A stretch of DNA of 64,000 nucleotides from Brienomyrus brachyistius (lineage: Eukaryota; Chordata; Actinopteri; Osteoglossiformes; Mormyridae), in the NCBI RefSeq assembly GCF_023856365.1, contig NC_064537.1, forward strand, positions 4,127,732 through 4,191,731, read 5' to 3'. Both the position numbers and the translations under genes were made by a program. Shown here one piece after another: positions 55,301-64,000 of this stretch; positions within the stretch are counted from its first letter, which is position 1, and every line of letters begins with the position of its first letter. Below the pieces are notes generated by a model, which was not told the origin of the DNA, searched no databases, and was given only the letters and a program-made list of their open reading frames with translations.

Positions 55301-56986
55301 TGGTTTTTCTGTATTTGACTGATTCCAGATCAGGCCAGCAAGTCAAGTGGGCTCACAGGTTTTTCTGTATTCGACTGATTCCAGATCAGGCCAGCAAGTC
55401 AAGTGGGGGTCACTGGTTTTTCTGTATTTGACTGATTCCAGACCAGGCCAGCAAGTCAAGTGGGGATCACTGGTTTTTCTGTATTCGACTGATTCCAGAT
55501 CAGGCCAGCATGTCAAGTGGGCTCACTGGTTTTTCTGTATTTGACTGATTCCAGACCAGGCCAGCAAGTCAAGTGGGGATCACTGGTTTTTCTGTATTCG
55601 ACTGATTCCAGATCAGGCCAGCAAGTCAAGTGGGCTCACTGGTTTTTCTGTATTTGACTGATTCCAGATCAGGCCAGCATGTCAAGTGGGGATCACTGGT
55701 TTTTCTGTATTCGACTGATTCCAGATCAGGCCAGCAAGTCAAGTGGGCTCACAGGTTTTTCTGTATTTGACTGATTCCAGATCAGGCCAGCATGTCAAGT
55801 GGGGATCACTGGTTTTTCTGTATTCGACTGATTCCAGATCAGGCCAGCAAGTCAAGTGGGGCTCACTGGTTTTTCTGTATTCGACTGATTCCAGATCAGG
55901 CCAGCATGTCAAGTGGGGCTCACTGGTTTTGCTGTATTCAACTGATTCCAGATCAGGCCAGCAAGTCAAGTGGGCTCACTGGTTTTTCTGTATTTGACTG
56001 ATTCCAGATCAGGCCAGCATGTCAAGTGGGGATCACTGCCCTGCTGTTAACTTTTTGGCTTCACCTGCAGGCGACAGTGTACCTTAGCACATCGCCTGCA
56101 TTTAGTACTTGGATAGCAAGTATCCAGACTTTTTTGCCCTTTGGAGATATTAGTCTGAGGGAGGGGGCGATGAGGAGGGAGTGGGGGGTGAAATCATCCT
56201 CCCTCCTGTCATAGGGTTATGAACCCCTCTCCTGTCCGGTTTAACGCTGAGCTCCTTCACGCTGCAGTTACACCTGTTCTCCTGCTCCTGAGCCATTTTG
56301 TGGTCTCCCCCGCCGCCTCTGTGAAAATTCCACCGTCATGCTAATCTTGATCTTAGCGCGGGGACACGCAGATTGGATTCTCTGACCCAGGGCTCGCCGG
56401 GGCCAACCCCTTCACCTTGCTTATGCACACGCTCCCGATTTTGGTCACCCAAGGATGAGCGATGTAATCACACGTCCTCAATCTTCCTCTAGAGCTTCAT
56501 AAATAATTCATGGCGGCGATACTGTTTTCATTGGGAATGAATGAATTTCAATCTTATCGAAGGGATCCGTCGCCCTTCCAGCTAAATAAAAAGAAAATGA
56601 TTAAACCGTATATAAAGTATACGTTATGTACTTATGACTCACTTATTCCAGCTTCTTTGTTCATATATTCTCTGCATATCACACGGAGATGGACATGATG
56701 TGTCACATAAAGGTGGGCTGGTGGATTGGCACCCAGGTGCAGAGGGGCTGTTATTGACTTTTATGCCCCCCCCTCCCCCTGCCCCCAAATGTCAGGTGCT
56801 GACTGTGATGTGGATGCTGCAGCCCGATTCATCGCCGGCATGTTTGGGGTGGTCAGCACCATGCCCGATAAGCTGATCTATCACCACTTCACCACAGCCA
56901 CCGACACCTCCAACGTACAAGTCGTCTTCCAGGTCGTCATGGACACCATCATGAAGGAGAACCTGGAGGCAGTCTCTCTGCTCTGA
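40511..56986 (+). CDS. gnav1: Heterotrimeric G-protein alpha subunit, Gv class
   Basis: This is a signal-transducing GTPase of the plasma membrane. Nine exons join in phase: 40511-40640, 41030-41121, 44785-44877, 47139-47299, 49797-49925, 53269-53398, 53526-53597, 54316-54403, 56796-56986; 361 residues, a full-length G-alpha. Motifs: P-loop GAAESGKST (44-52); switch I RLRTTG with catalytic Arg183 and Thr186; switch [14 protein letters not shown] with Gln209; NKID (274-277); TTAT (331-334). The tail NLEAVSLL has no cysteine at -4, so it is not a pertussis-toxin substrate, and it fits no Gs, Gi, Gq or G12 tail. Together with [12 protein letters not shown] and [11 protein letters not shown] this indicates the Gv class described in fish and invertebrates. 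The second of two tandem ATGs is chosen because it gives MGQC, with Gly2 and a cysteine for lipidation. Introns hold minisatellites and GT arrays. Confidence 0.9.
41941..41998. repeat. (GT)n microsatellite, gnav1 intron 2
   Basis: About 28 GT units, interrupted once by GAGTGA. Confidence 0.95.
43238..43336. repeat. Long (GT)n microsatellite, gnav1 intron 2
   Basis: About 48 uninterrupted GT units. Cys-Val and His-Thr open frames over it are artefacts. Confidence 0.97.
43505..43550. repeat. (GT)n microsatellite, gnav1 intron 2
   Basis: About 20 GT units with one CT interruption. Confidence 0.9.
43968..44237. repeat. 22-bp minisatellite, about 12 identical copies, gnav1 intron 2
   Basis: Unit CACTCTGCTCTGCGGCCTGT plus AA. 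The copies are almost perfect, which suggests recent expansion. The minus strand is open in more than one frame (a 22-residue periodic peptide), an artefact. Confidence 0.97.
44895..45235. repeat. Pyrimidine-rich tract, gnav1 intron 3
   Basis: About 340 bp of CTCTTTCC-type sequence with few purines. It is low complexity, with no clear unit. Confidence 0.7.
45635..45728. repeat. (GT)n/(CTGT)n microsatellite, gnav1 intron 3
   Basis: Interrupted GTGTGT and GTCTGTGT runs. Confidence 0.9.
49575..49700 (+). mobile_element. Third copy of the telomere-motif MITE family, gnav1 intron 4
   Basis: TTCATTTCTATGGGCATAAA, CCCTAATCCCAACATGGAGA and CCTTAACCATAAGCAACCAA align with the inside of the 29744-30000 element. 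Only two or three CTAACC units are present here. Confidence 0.55.
50862..50965 (+). mobile_element. tRNA-derived SINE copy in gnav1 intron 5
   Basis: TGTAGCTCAACAAATAGAGC (D-arm), a TTGCG/CGCGA anticodon stem with AAC in the loop, and a perfect T-arm GTGGGTTCGAATCCCAC. The acceptor stem does not pair. It continues into AAGTCACTTTGGATAAATGG, the usual fish SINE tail, so this is a SINE head and not a functional tRNA. Confidence 0.65.
52905..53020 (-). mobile_element. tRNA-SINE fragment, reversed, gnav1 intron 5
   Basis: On the minus strand it reads GCCTGTGATCAGAAGGTCAT then TGGTTCAGATCCCAGGGTCA, the head of a fish tRNA SINE. Confidence 0.5.
55010..56038. repeat. 55-57-bp minisatellite, about 18 copies, gnav1 intron 8
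   Basis: Units run GATTCCAGATCAGGCCAGCA, TGTCAAGTGGGGATCACTGG, TTTTTCTGTATTTGACT. Variants are AAGTC/ATGTC, TTTGACT/TTCGACT, and GGGGATCAC / GGGGGTCAC / GGGCTCAC, which accounts for the length difference. The [15 protein letters not shown] and [12 protein letters not shown] frames are artefacts. Confidence 0.96.
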
Positions 56987-59160
56987 GGATACAGGATCCA
57001 CACTCTTCCTTTGGTTCATATTCAGAAGCTTAATCAGCAGAATTTGTTTGTACCAGAACAAAGTCTTGGGCTATAACAAGAATATGGAGGGGAAAAAACT
57101 TTAACCAAAACAAGTATTTCATCAGTAGCCTCTACTGAGGTGAAAGGCTTGGGTGCAGAACGCTGTGCTGGATCGTTGGGCTTTTGACAGGTCTGTGCGC
57201 AGTCTTCAGTTTCCGGTCTTTAAGCTGACGCTTTCTGTCGGTCACGGCGGCAGCTCTGGGGGAAATTATAGGACGGCGATCTTGTGTCCCCTCTTATTCA
57301 CTGCCCATTTTCCGTCTTGCTTGCTCTCCCCGGTCCTGAAATGAGCTGTCTACCCCCTCTGAAGTGTCCGAGTGTGGCTGCGGCGGTTGGGGGGGGAGGG
57401 GCTGGCCCGCGAGTAACCACGTGGTGCGGGGCGTGATCGCGCGGCATCCCCAGGGTTAACCCTGTTTTTGACCACATGAAGCATCACGAAACGACAGCAT
57501 GTAGGACTTCAGTACGGATGAGGTGTATGTTTCTTGGCTTAGTGGTCACCGTGAGTATGGAGAAAAGGTCGGGATTTGTTGCGGCCCAAAACGCGCATAA
57601 GTTTCCCTCTAGAGCTATGCACACATTCATTTCCATATGAAATCACTGCCTCTGGTTTGGGTTTAGGGAAATGGATTAGGGTTGAAGTTCAGGACACGGT
57701 AGTTTGGCATCAGAATCGCGCAGTTAGCCTCAGATAAATTTCTTTTGCTGCCTTTGGGTGAAGCAGCAGATACATACGATGAGCTCCCCCAGAGCGACGG
57801 AGTATGAATGAATTGCCGTTTAAGTCACCCGCATGACACTTGCATAATTTCACCGTGCCACTTAATTTCATAATTCTGCGATATAAACCCTCGCTGCGTG
57901 TGAACAGCTTGTGGCCACCGACGGATGAGTCTTATGAGAAAGTGAGTATTTAGGAAGCCTTACGTCAAGCTCATGGTGCGTTAGGTGGATGCAGCTTGGC
58001 GCCACCTCCCATGCGGAGTCGGCCGCACTTTTCCTCCCAGGGTACCGTACTCTTAATAATTTTTAAATTTTGAGGCTTCTTTTTAGCTCACAGCACTTTT
58101 CCGTCATCAACGCATATTTCCGCCTGTGTGGCAGGCGTTTGACGGTTGTCGTTACGGAAAGGAGATTTGGGTGTGAGAAACGTGGTATTTGGACTAATCT
58201 CCATGGGTTTTTACATCATTGCTGCTGTCATTCGCGATCTTTGGGGATTAAAATCTTCACCCCTTTTTTTTAACATTGCAGAAGTTTATTTTGGCGTTCC
58301 TTTGATATGTTTGCTTTTGAGAGTTTACGATTTTGACCAATGGCAAGTTGAGGGGCTTGCAAAGCTGATGTCTGCCCTCCAGTCAAGCGGGACCTTTATG
58401 GTTTCCCTCGAGCCCATCTTCCAGTCGAAAGCTGTTTTAGGTTTACACTGGTTTATTTTTTTTAAATATGTATTTCATTACAAAAATGTATATACAAGGC
58501 CACAGTCATTGTGCACGCGTGAGACATGGACACTGAATTACTTAAGTGCCTTACACTGTCCACCTCCTTGGATGTGTGATTTATTTAATATCACCTGAAA
58601 CTTCACGGACGGTTAATAGCGTAGTATGAGTAATGTAAATTTACTGTGAAATATTTCGTGTACGTCTACCGATCTGTTCAGAGTTACCTTGTTTTGTGAC
58701 GAAGATGAATGCACTAATATTAAAGTATTATTTTAATTGTTTGGCTATTTGGTTGTAAGATATTTGGGGGCAAGATGATTTGACTTGCTGGTCTATATTT
58801 TTTACTTTTACACAAAACGTGACAAGGCGAATTCCGAAGTGAGGGGAAAAAGACTTTCATATCATTTAAGCACAGATTCAATGTACAAAATATTTAATGG
58901 TATGTAAATTTTAATAAAAATAAAGAAACAATCTCTGAGCGCGCTGCGCAGCAGTGAACAACGTATGATCATTTAATAATCTACAGTGGGAAGAGAGGGG
59001 GAAATTGGTGCGTGGGCGATGGTTGGCGATTCATACAAACATCTCGCAACATACCGTACTTTGGATTATTTTTAAAGGTTGCTAACCATCACATTTGTGG
59101 CGTAAAATGAAACATTCAGCGTGATCGGTCCATCGCGACAGTTCTCCGGGGTCTGGAGGC
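56987..59160. other. gnav1 3'UTR and gap to npb
   Basis: No coding exon is recognised. AATAAA at 58913-58918, with a second AATAAA overlapping just after, is a candidate gnav1 polyadenylation site 1.9 kb after the stop. ATTAAA on the minus strand at 58972-58977 could serve npb. The two genes converge here. Confidence 0.45.
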
Positions 59161-60083
59161 TCAGGCGCCGCTGCAGTCCCTGGAGTCCAGCGACAGGATC
59201 ACGTCCGCTTTGCACTGAAACGTGCTGGTTCCGTCCTGGACTAGCTGGCAGCTCTGCAGGTTCGGGGAGATGTCCCTCACACACACCGCCTGCAGAGGGA
59301 CGACTTGCCGGTCAGGTATTCGGATCAGGCAAGAAATCAAATGAGGACACAAACCACCATAAATCTGCCATTTTTGTTTAGCGATAATTTTAACAATATA
59401 TCTTTGCCTGAATTAGAAATTTGCAGATTTTATCGATCGGGAGCGACAGGGCCAGTTTTTTCTTAATGTTTTCAAATGTTTCCGAAACTTAGAGATCATT
59501 TATAGATACATTTGATAGTTTGTGCATTTACTCACTTCAAATGGCAATTTCAAAGAAACATCCATATGTTTAATACACACAAGACACGGGCTATTGTACC
59601 GTGAAACTCATTGGTCTGGGGAAAGTTGCGTTAGCTTGGATCCGGCGCAGACGCGCTTTTGGTGCTGAAGGTGAAGCAGATTCTTCTCGCAGATGCACTT
59701 TCTCTGACTTTAAGCATAAGTTATTTTTTGGGGGGTTGGAGTAACAAATGACAAATCGCATACAATCCTTACGTAGAAGCCTTAATGTCGGTGCCACTGC
59801 GTATTATTGTACTCACCAGATTTTTCAGAACGGCGTTCTGCCGGCTACTGAAGTCCGCAGTCCCACCGTTAGCTGCCGTCTCTCCGCTGTCCGCTTCGGG
59901 CTCGGATCTCCTGATGTAGGGCGACCTCCGAATGCCGGACAGCAGACCAGAAGCTCTGCCTACGGAATAATAGCTCGGACCGGTTGCCTGCTTGTACCAC
60001 GCTTCTGTAGGATGGCAGGAAATGAGCACGGAGATCGCTACCACCACTAAGGCGAACTTGACGGACTTCTCCATTCCTAACAT
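59161..60083 (-). CDS. npb: Preproneuropeptide B
   Basis: NPB is a secreted peptide ligand of the receptors NPBWR1/2 that modulates feeding, pain and stress responses. Two exons on the minus strand: 60083-59817 and 59289-59161, joined in phase 0 (GT-AG), 131 residues. A hydrophobic signal peptide ([15 protein letters not shown]) ends before Trp29. The 29-residue mature peptide starts [20 protein letters not shown] and ends RRSPYI before an Arg-Arg cleavage site, the layout of human NPB-29. The second exon, [20 protein letters not shown] then [13 protein letters not shown], matches the human NPB C-terminal propeptide, including its cysteines, which separates it from NPW. Two in-frame ATGs (60083 and 60074) are possible starts. 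Confidence 0.95.
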
Positions 60084-60165
60084 TGCGCTGATCGATCGCT
60101 CGCTCTCTCTTTTTCTGCGCTTTTCTTCTCAGCGTCTTTTGACGGCTGCCCCCAAACGCCAGCGC

Positions 60166-60173
60166 TTATATAG
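60166..60173 (-). promoter_or_regulatory. TATA box of npb
   Basis: On the minus strand it reads CGCCTATATAAGCGC, about 80 bp upstream of the npb ATG. The position and sequence suit a regulated peptide-hormone promoter. Confidence 0.65.
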
Positions 60174-62256
60174 GCGAATCGCAGTCGTGATCACACTCGT
60201 CAAACTTCACGGGACCGGGGGATTTACATTTCCGCCGTACCGAACTGCGACCTGAAGTTTATCGATTCGGGGGGGGGGGGGGGGGAGGTGGTAATGTCAC
60301 AAATCCTTCCCCCCTTTTCTTTGATGATGGAATATTTCCGCACATACCTGGCATTACGGTCACGACCGGGCAGCAGAGCAAATTCCGGTGATGGCGCAGC
60401 GATATTATTCGCACCCCCCCCCCCCCCAAAAAAAAAACCAAACAAAACAGCTACCAAGATATTCCCGCTAAGTAATATTTCAAAAATGCCAAACTGAGTT
60501 TGGGGGATGCAGGAAACCGGAACCATTCCGTCATTTAAACCCGCACATTTGTTACACCTCTGATTCACCCAGCAACACTTAAAAAACAAAGAAAGCATGC
60601 CTTTGTACTGTAGGACTTGGAAAAATATACACATTTATAATAACCTACCCTGTGCTAAACGCCTGCTCTGGCTAGACATCTTTGTAATTTCTCCTTTTAT
60701 ACGTTTTATTTCAAATGCAACTTGAAGCGAAAAGGTGAAACCAAACCGTAAATCGCAATGCAAACCAGTCGACTTTTGTTTACTGATGCTATAAACCTGT
60801 CAATAGAAACAAAAAAATACTTAATGAAATGAAGTGCCACGCTAATCCATTAGAATAATGATCATCAATAGGAAACGAAAACAGAGACATTTGCATTACT
60901 GGGTAACGTTACCTTCGGAGAAATACGCAGAAAACATTACACAGTAGAAATAATAATACAAATATTTTTATACCGTTTTTCAGGAACCCAAGGTGTCAAG
61001 TATAGTACTCTAGAAACCGAATATAAAATATACATTTTTTATTAGAATTTGAAACCTGGAGCTGAGTGTGACGTGCGTACTGAGTATCATATTTAAGACA
61101 ATCAAGTTGGGCACCCAAACCGTAGGCAGCTGGGGGGGGGCTGCGCAGGGATGACAGATATCTAAAATGCGGCGAGATTTGAAACGCCCGTCAAAAGAAA
61201 AAAAAGATTAAAAAATCATTTAAAATGCCCATCAGTCAGTTTCTAGGGAACCTGCTTTAGAAAGGCTCTTGGAAGTACTTAATGCATTAGCGTAGAAAAG
61301 ACGCTTTTATACACTTAGAATAAACACTGATCACACATAGGACTGAATACACGTGTGTCCCGTACCTCTTGTCCAACAGCAAAACAACATCATTTAATCA
61401 TAAATACCCAAATAAGAGCCCGCGATCCCGGCGTCCCGCATCGTCTAAGGAAGGCGAGGTCAGTCACTTAATTGGCGTCTGGCGCCCACATCTACGTCTA
61501 ATTCCGCTCCGACAAACTTAATTAAGGACACTTGAGAAGGGTGATTAAAAATAAGGATCTAGATACCTAACCTTTACACGATGGCAAAAAAGGAGATAAT
61601 TAACCTTTAACGGTTTTTTTTAATCGTGACAAAACGGATCTTAGAAGAGGATGTTTATGAAAATACAAAATTTAACGCCTTATCATCACGTTTGCTTTGC
61701 GCAAATTATAGAACACGGACAGTATTTAAATCAGATTAATCACTTAAGCAACTTAATAGCTCCTGTAATTTCAGGGGCTAATTAGATGTAAAGTCATTCT
61801 TCAAATCTCCATTTGAAGAGTTATTATTTGAAGATGGGAATAGTGCTACACTATAGAGTGATTTTTAAATGCAGCTGCCCCCCTTGACTTCAGAAGGACA
61901 GGGTAAGCCGCTGTAAAAGGCACATGGGTCAAGCATAAAACTGTTTTTTTAAACACCAGAAGAAAAAAAACACTTTGGACTTCCTCTGCCGCACCCTGGA
62001 GGGGGGCTCCCCCTTTGGGTCTGGTTAGGGTTCGGGGGGGGGGGCTCCCCTTTTGGGTCTGGTTTCTCCCAAGGTTCCTCCTACTGGAGAATTTTTCCTT
62101 GCCACTGTCACCTCACGCTTGCTCACTGGGGGCTTTGGGCAGGGATAATGTAAAGCGCTTTGAGGTAATGTAATGTCGTGAGAATGCGCTATGCAAATAA
62201 AATGGAATTGAGCTGGGAAAAAAAACACAGGCTAGGCGGGGGGTGGGGGGGGGGTG
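60174..62256. other. npb-sgsh spacer
   Basis: AT-rich and without coding sequence, apart from a poly-G tract near 60270, a poly-C/poly-A tract near 60414 and a LINE tail at 61990-62215. It should contain distal npb regulatory DNA and the sgsh 3' end. Confidence 0.5.
61990..62215 (+). mobile_element. Fish LINE 3' end fragment
   Basis: GGTTCCTCCTACTGGAGAAT, TTTTTCCTTGCCACTGTCAC, GCTTGCTCACTGGGGGC and AAAGCGCTTTGAGGTAATGT with an AAATAAAATGGAATTGAG end match the common 3' tail of RTE-type fish LINEs. Its GGCTCCCC...TTTGGGTCTGGTT segment is duplicated in tandem (about 62006 and 62043). Confidence 0.65.
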
Positions 62257-63783
62257 TCACAGGTCATTGAAGAGCGGCTGGCACTGTGGGCTCAGCTTGG
62301 TCTCTAACACCCCATCTGGAGCACACACCCAGGGGTCTGAGGTGTCCCACTGCCATTTGAGAAGCTGTTCCTGCAGCTTACGCAGGGTGTCGGCGTGGTC
62401 AGGGTCCGGGGCCAGGTTCCGGGTCTCGTGCGGGTCGTCCCGGACGTCGTAGAGTTCCCAGCGCGCTCGGTAGTAATAGCTCCGCAGCGTCTTGAACCAG
62501 CCCGTGGGCTGCCCCGCCTGCGTGCGCTTCAGCAGGTCCTGGAAGGTGGGCGACACGTAGAAGTCCTGGTCTATCGGGAAGGGCATCTTGTAGTTGAGGT
62601 TGTGCACTAGGCGGTAGGACCCGTGCAGGATGGTGCGCATGGGGTAGGACATGGTGACCTCGTGGAGGCTCTGGCTGGCAAACACCGTGTCCCAGGGCGG
62701 CTCCGAGCTCAGCGCTGGCAGCAGGGACCTCCCACTCAGCTGCACCGGCTGCTTCTGGAACAGGCTGTAGGCCGGATAGGGCACGGAGAACCAGTCCAGG
62801 ATGGTGGGCGTGATGTCTGGGGCGGGACAGGGACACACACACACACACACACACACAAGGTTTCAAGGGGCTGACTGTTCATATTCGGGGGGGACCCTGC
62901 TAAGCGACTGACCGAGTCTCACTCATGCCATGAGGCTGCTGAAATACACAGTGGGAGGGGCCTCCCTGCACTGCCAGTCACATGCTCAGCTCTTCCGCTT
63001 CCCATTGGTGGGCGTTTTCCTCCCATTGGATTAAATCAGGCATTGAATCCTCATTACTTGTCAGTTCAAAGCCTCATTTCTCCCATGACCATTAAATAAC
63101 CATATTAATAAAATGTGGGAAAAAACTGACATAAGACCTTATTTACAATTCATTTAAATATAAAGGCATAGGAGTAATTATTGCAATAGTAGTAAAAAAA
63201 AAATACAGAATGCAAGATACATACCTGTTGGTTAAACCTAAATTAACTTTTAAAAAAAAAATTAGGCAAGTTTTGGCAGGAATCTCCCAGTTACCGCCGT
63301 TAAAACTATAATATGGTATCTAGCACCATCTAGTGATCAGTACGCGCTATTGCCATTACTCACCAACTGCCGTTTAGAATACAAAAGTAAAATGATGCTT
63401 CTCTGAGGCTTGAAGAGACTAGGTCACTAATATACTGCGTAATAAACAAGTAACTCTGCTAAATCCTGGCTAGTTACTGGGCTGCCCCCTGCCTATGTAC
63501 CCCTCCCACAGTACAGGTCTATAAAACAGTAAACACACAGCTTCCCCTCAGGGGCCTTGTGTGGGCAGAGTGGGCTCACCCAGCAGACTGACGTAGGCCT
63601 CGCTGGTCCCCCCCCAGCGCTGCCTGTGCTCCGGGGACGAGAGCAGCATAGGCTCTGCTGTGCCCGACCAGTACAGGTTGGTCCTGCCATTGGGGAAGGG
63701 AATGCCGTTGTCAGAGCTGTACATGACCAGCGTGTCGTTCTCGAACCCGGCCTCCTGCAGCTCCTTCAGCACCAGGCCGATTC
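62257..63783 (-). CDS. sgsh: N-sulfoglucosamine sulfohydrolase (heparan N-sulfatase), 3' part
   Basis: SGSH is a lysosomal sulfatase that removes N-linked sulfate from glucosamine in heparan sulfate; its loss causes Sanfilippo A disease in human. Only the last two exons are in the window: 63783-63580 and 62816-62257. They join in phase (G|AC gives Asp). Exon 63580-63783 encodes [20 protein letters not shown] and [18 protein letters not shown]; the last exon encodes [66 protein letters not shown] and ends [13 protein letters not shown], close to human. The catalytic formylglycine motif is encoded by upstream exons beyond base 64000. No breaks are seen. Confidence 0.95.
62833..62856. repeat. 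(CA)n in sgsh intron
   Basis: About 12 CA units lie 16 bp from the acceptor of the last sgsh exon. Confidence 0.85.
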
Positions 63784-64000
63784 CTGCCCGGGAAATGGCA
63801 CACGACCCAACCTTAGAGGCTACAGGCACAAAGCAGGGAACAAGCCACTGCAGGGCTCACTCACGCACCCTGCACTCGCACAAGCACACCAACAGGCAAT
63901 TCTAAGTGCATCACATTCACTATGAATCTGGGCTTCGTCCCATTTACCAGACTTAAGTACAAGGCGCTGAGATACATCATCAAAATGTGTATTAAGTTGG

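Noticed and set aside
40511..56986. Assignment of the G-alpha gene to the Gi/Go, Gq, Gs or G12 class
   Set aside because: The C-terminal tail NLEAVSLL, the P-loop and the helical domain match none of these classes.
58146..58598. 150-codon open frame downstream of gnav1
   Set aside because: It has no recognisable domain and no splice signals, and it lies in the probable gnav1 3'UTR.
59161..60083. Neuropeptide W instead of B
   Set aside because: The mature peptide has [14 protein letters not shown] and the second exon matches the NPB propeptide; NPW has HTVGRAAGLLMG-type residues.

Overview
This window looks like nuclear DNA of a ray-finned fish. It holds vertebrate genes split into short exons with GT-AG introns, fish-type Tc1 transposons, tRNA-derived SINEs and LINE 3' ends, and an unusually dense set of minisatellites and poly-C/poly-G tracts. 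One gene is a G-alpha of the Gv class, which is known from fish and invertebrates but lost in tetrapods. I cannot name the species.

Layout. (1) 1754-8376, plus: ccp110, a centriole-capping protein, nine exons found. (2) 9601-13490, plus: sirt7, a nuclear NAD-dependent deacylase, ten exons and complete. (3) 15671-32632, plus: pcyt2, the CTP:phosphoethanolamine cytidylyltransferase, 13 exons. Its introns are swollen by VNTRs of 13, 30, 31 and 70 bp, a telomere-like array and a Tc1 remnant. Exon 7 carries an apparent one-base insertion in a G run. (4) 32633-40510: a repeat-rich gap with a 39-bp minisatellite, a SINE with target-site duplication, a dead Tc1 element with both ends, and a LINE reverse-transcriptase tail. 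(5) 40511-56986, plus: a complete nine-exon G-alpha gene of the Gv class (gnav1), 361 residues. (6) 59161-60083, minus: npb, preproneuropeptide B, two exons, with a TATA box upstream. (7) 62257-63783, minus: the last two exons of sgsh (heparan N-sulfatase), whose 5' part lies beyond the right edge.

The genes do not form one pathway. sirt7, pcyt2, npb and sgsh also lie close together on human 17q25.3, so this is an old vertebrate linkage block with gnav1 retained between pcyt2 and npb; ccp110 is elsewhere in human (16p). ccp110, sirt7, pcyt2 and gnav1 run head-to-tail on the plus strand; gnav1 and npb converge.

The most unusual content is repetitive. A 2.2-kb, 30-bp minisatellite in pcyt2 intron 1 has no stop codon in any of the six frames, and one of these frames runs in phase into exon 2. 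Others are a 31-bp array built on a perfect 7+1+7 palindrome, a 70-bp array with higher-order duplications, a telomere-like array grown inside a transposon copy, and a near-perfect 25-bp hairpin in a sirt7 intron. Exon boundaries were set by hand from splice signals, phase and family similarity. They were not confirmed by transcripts.
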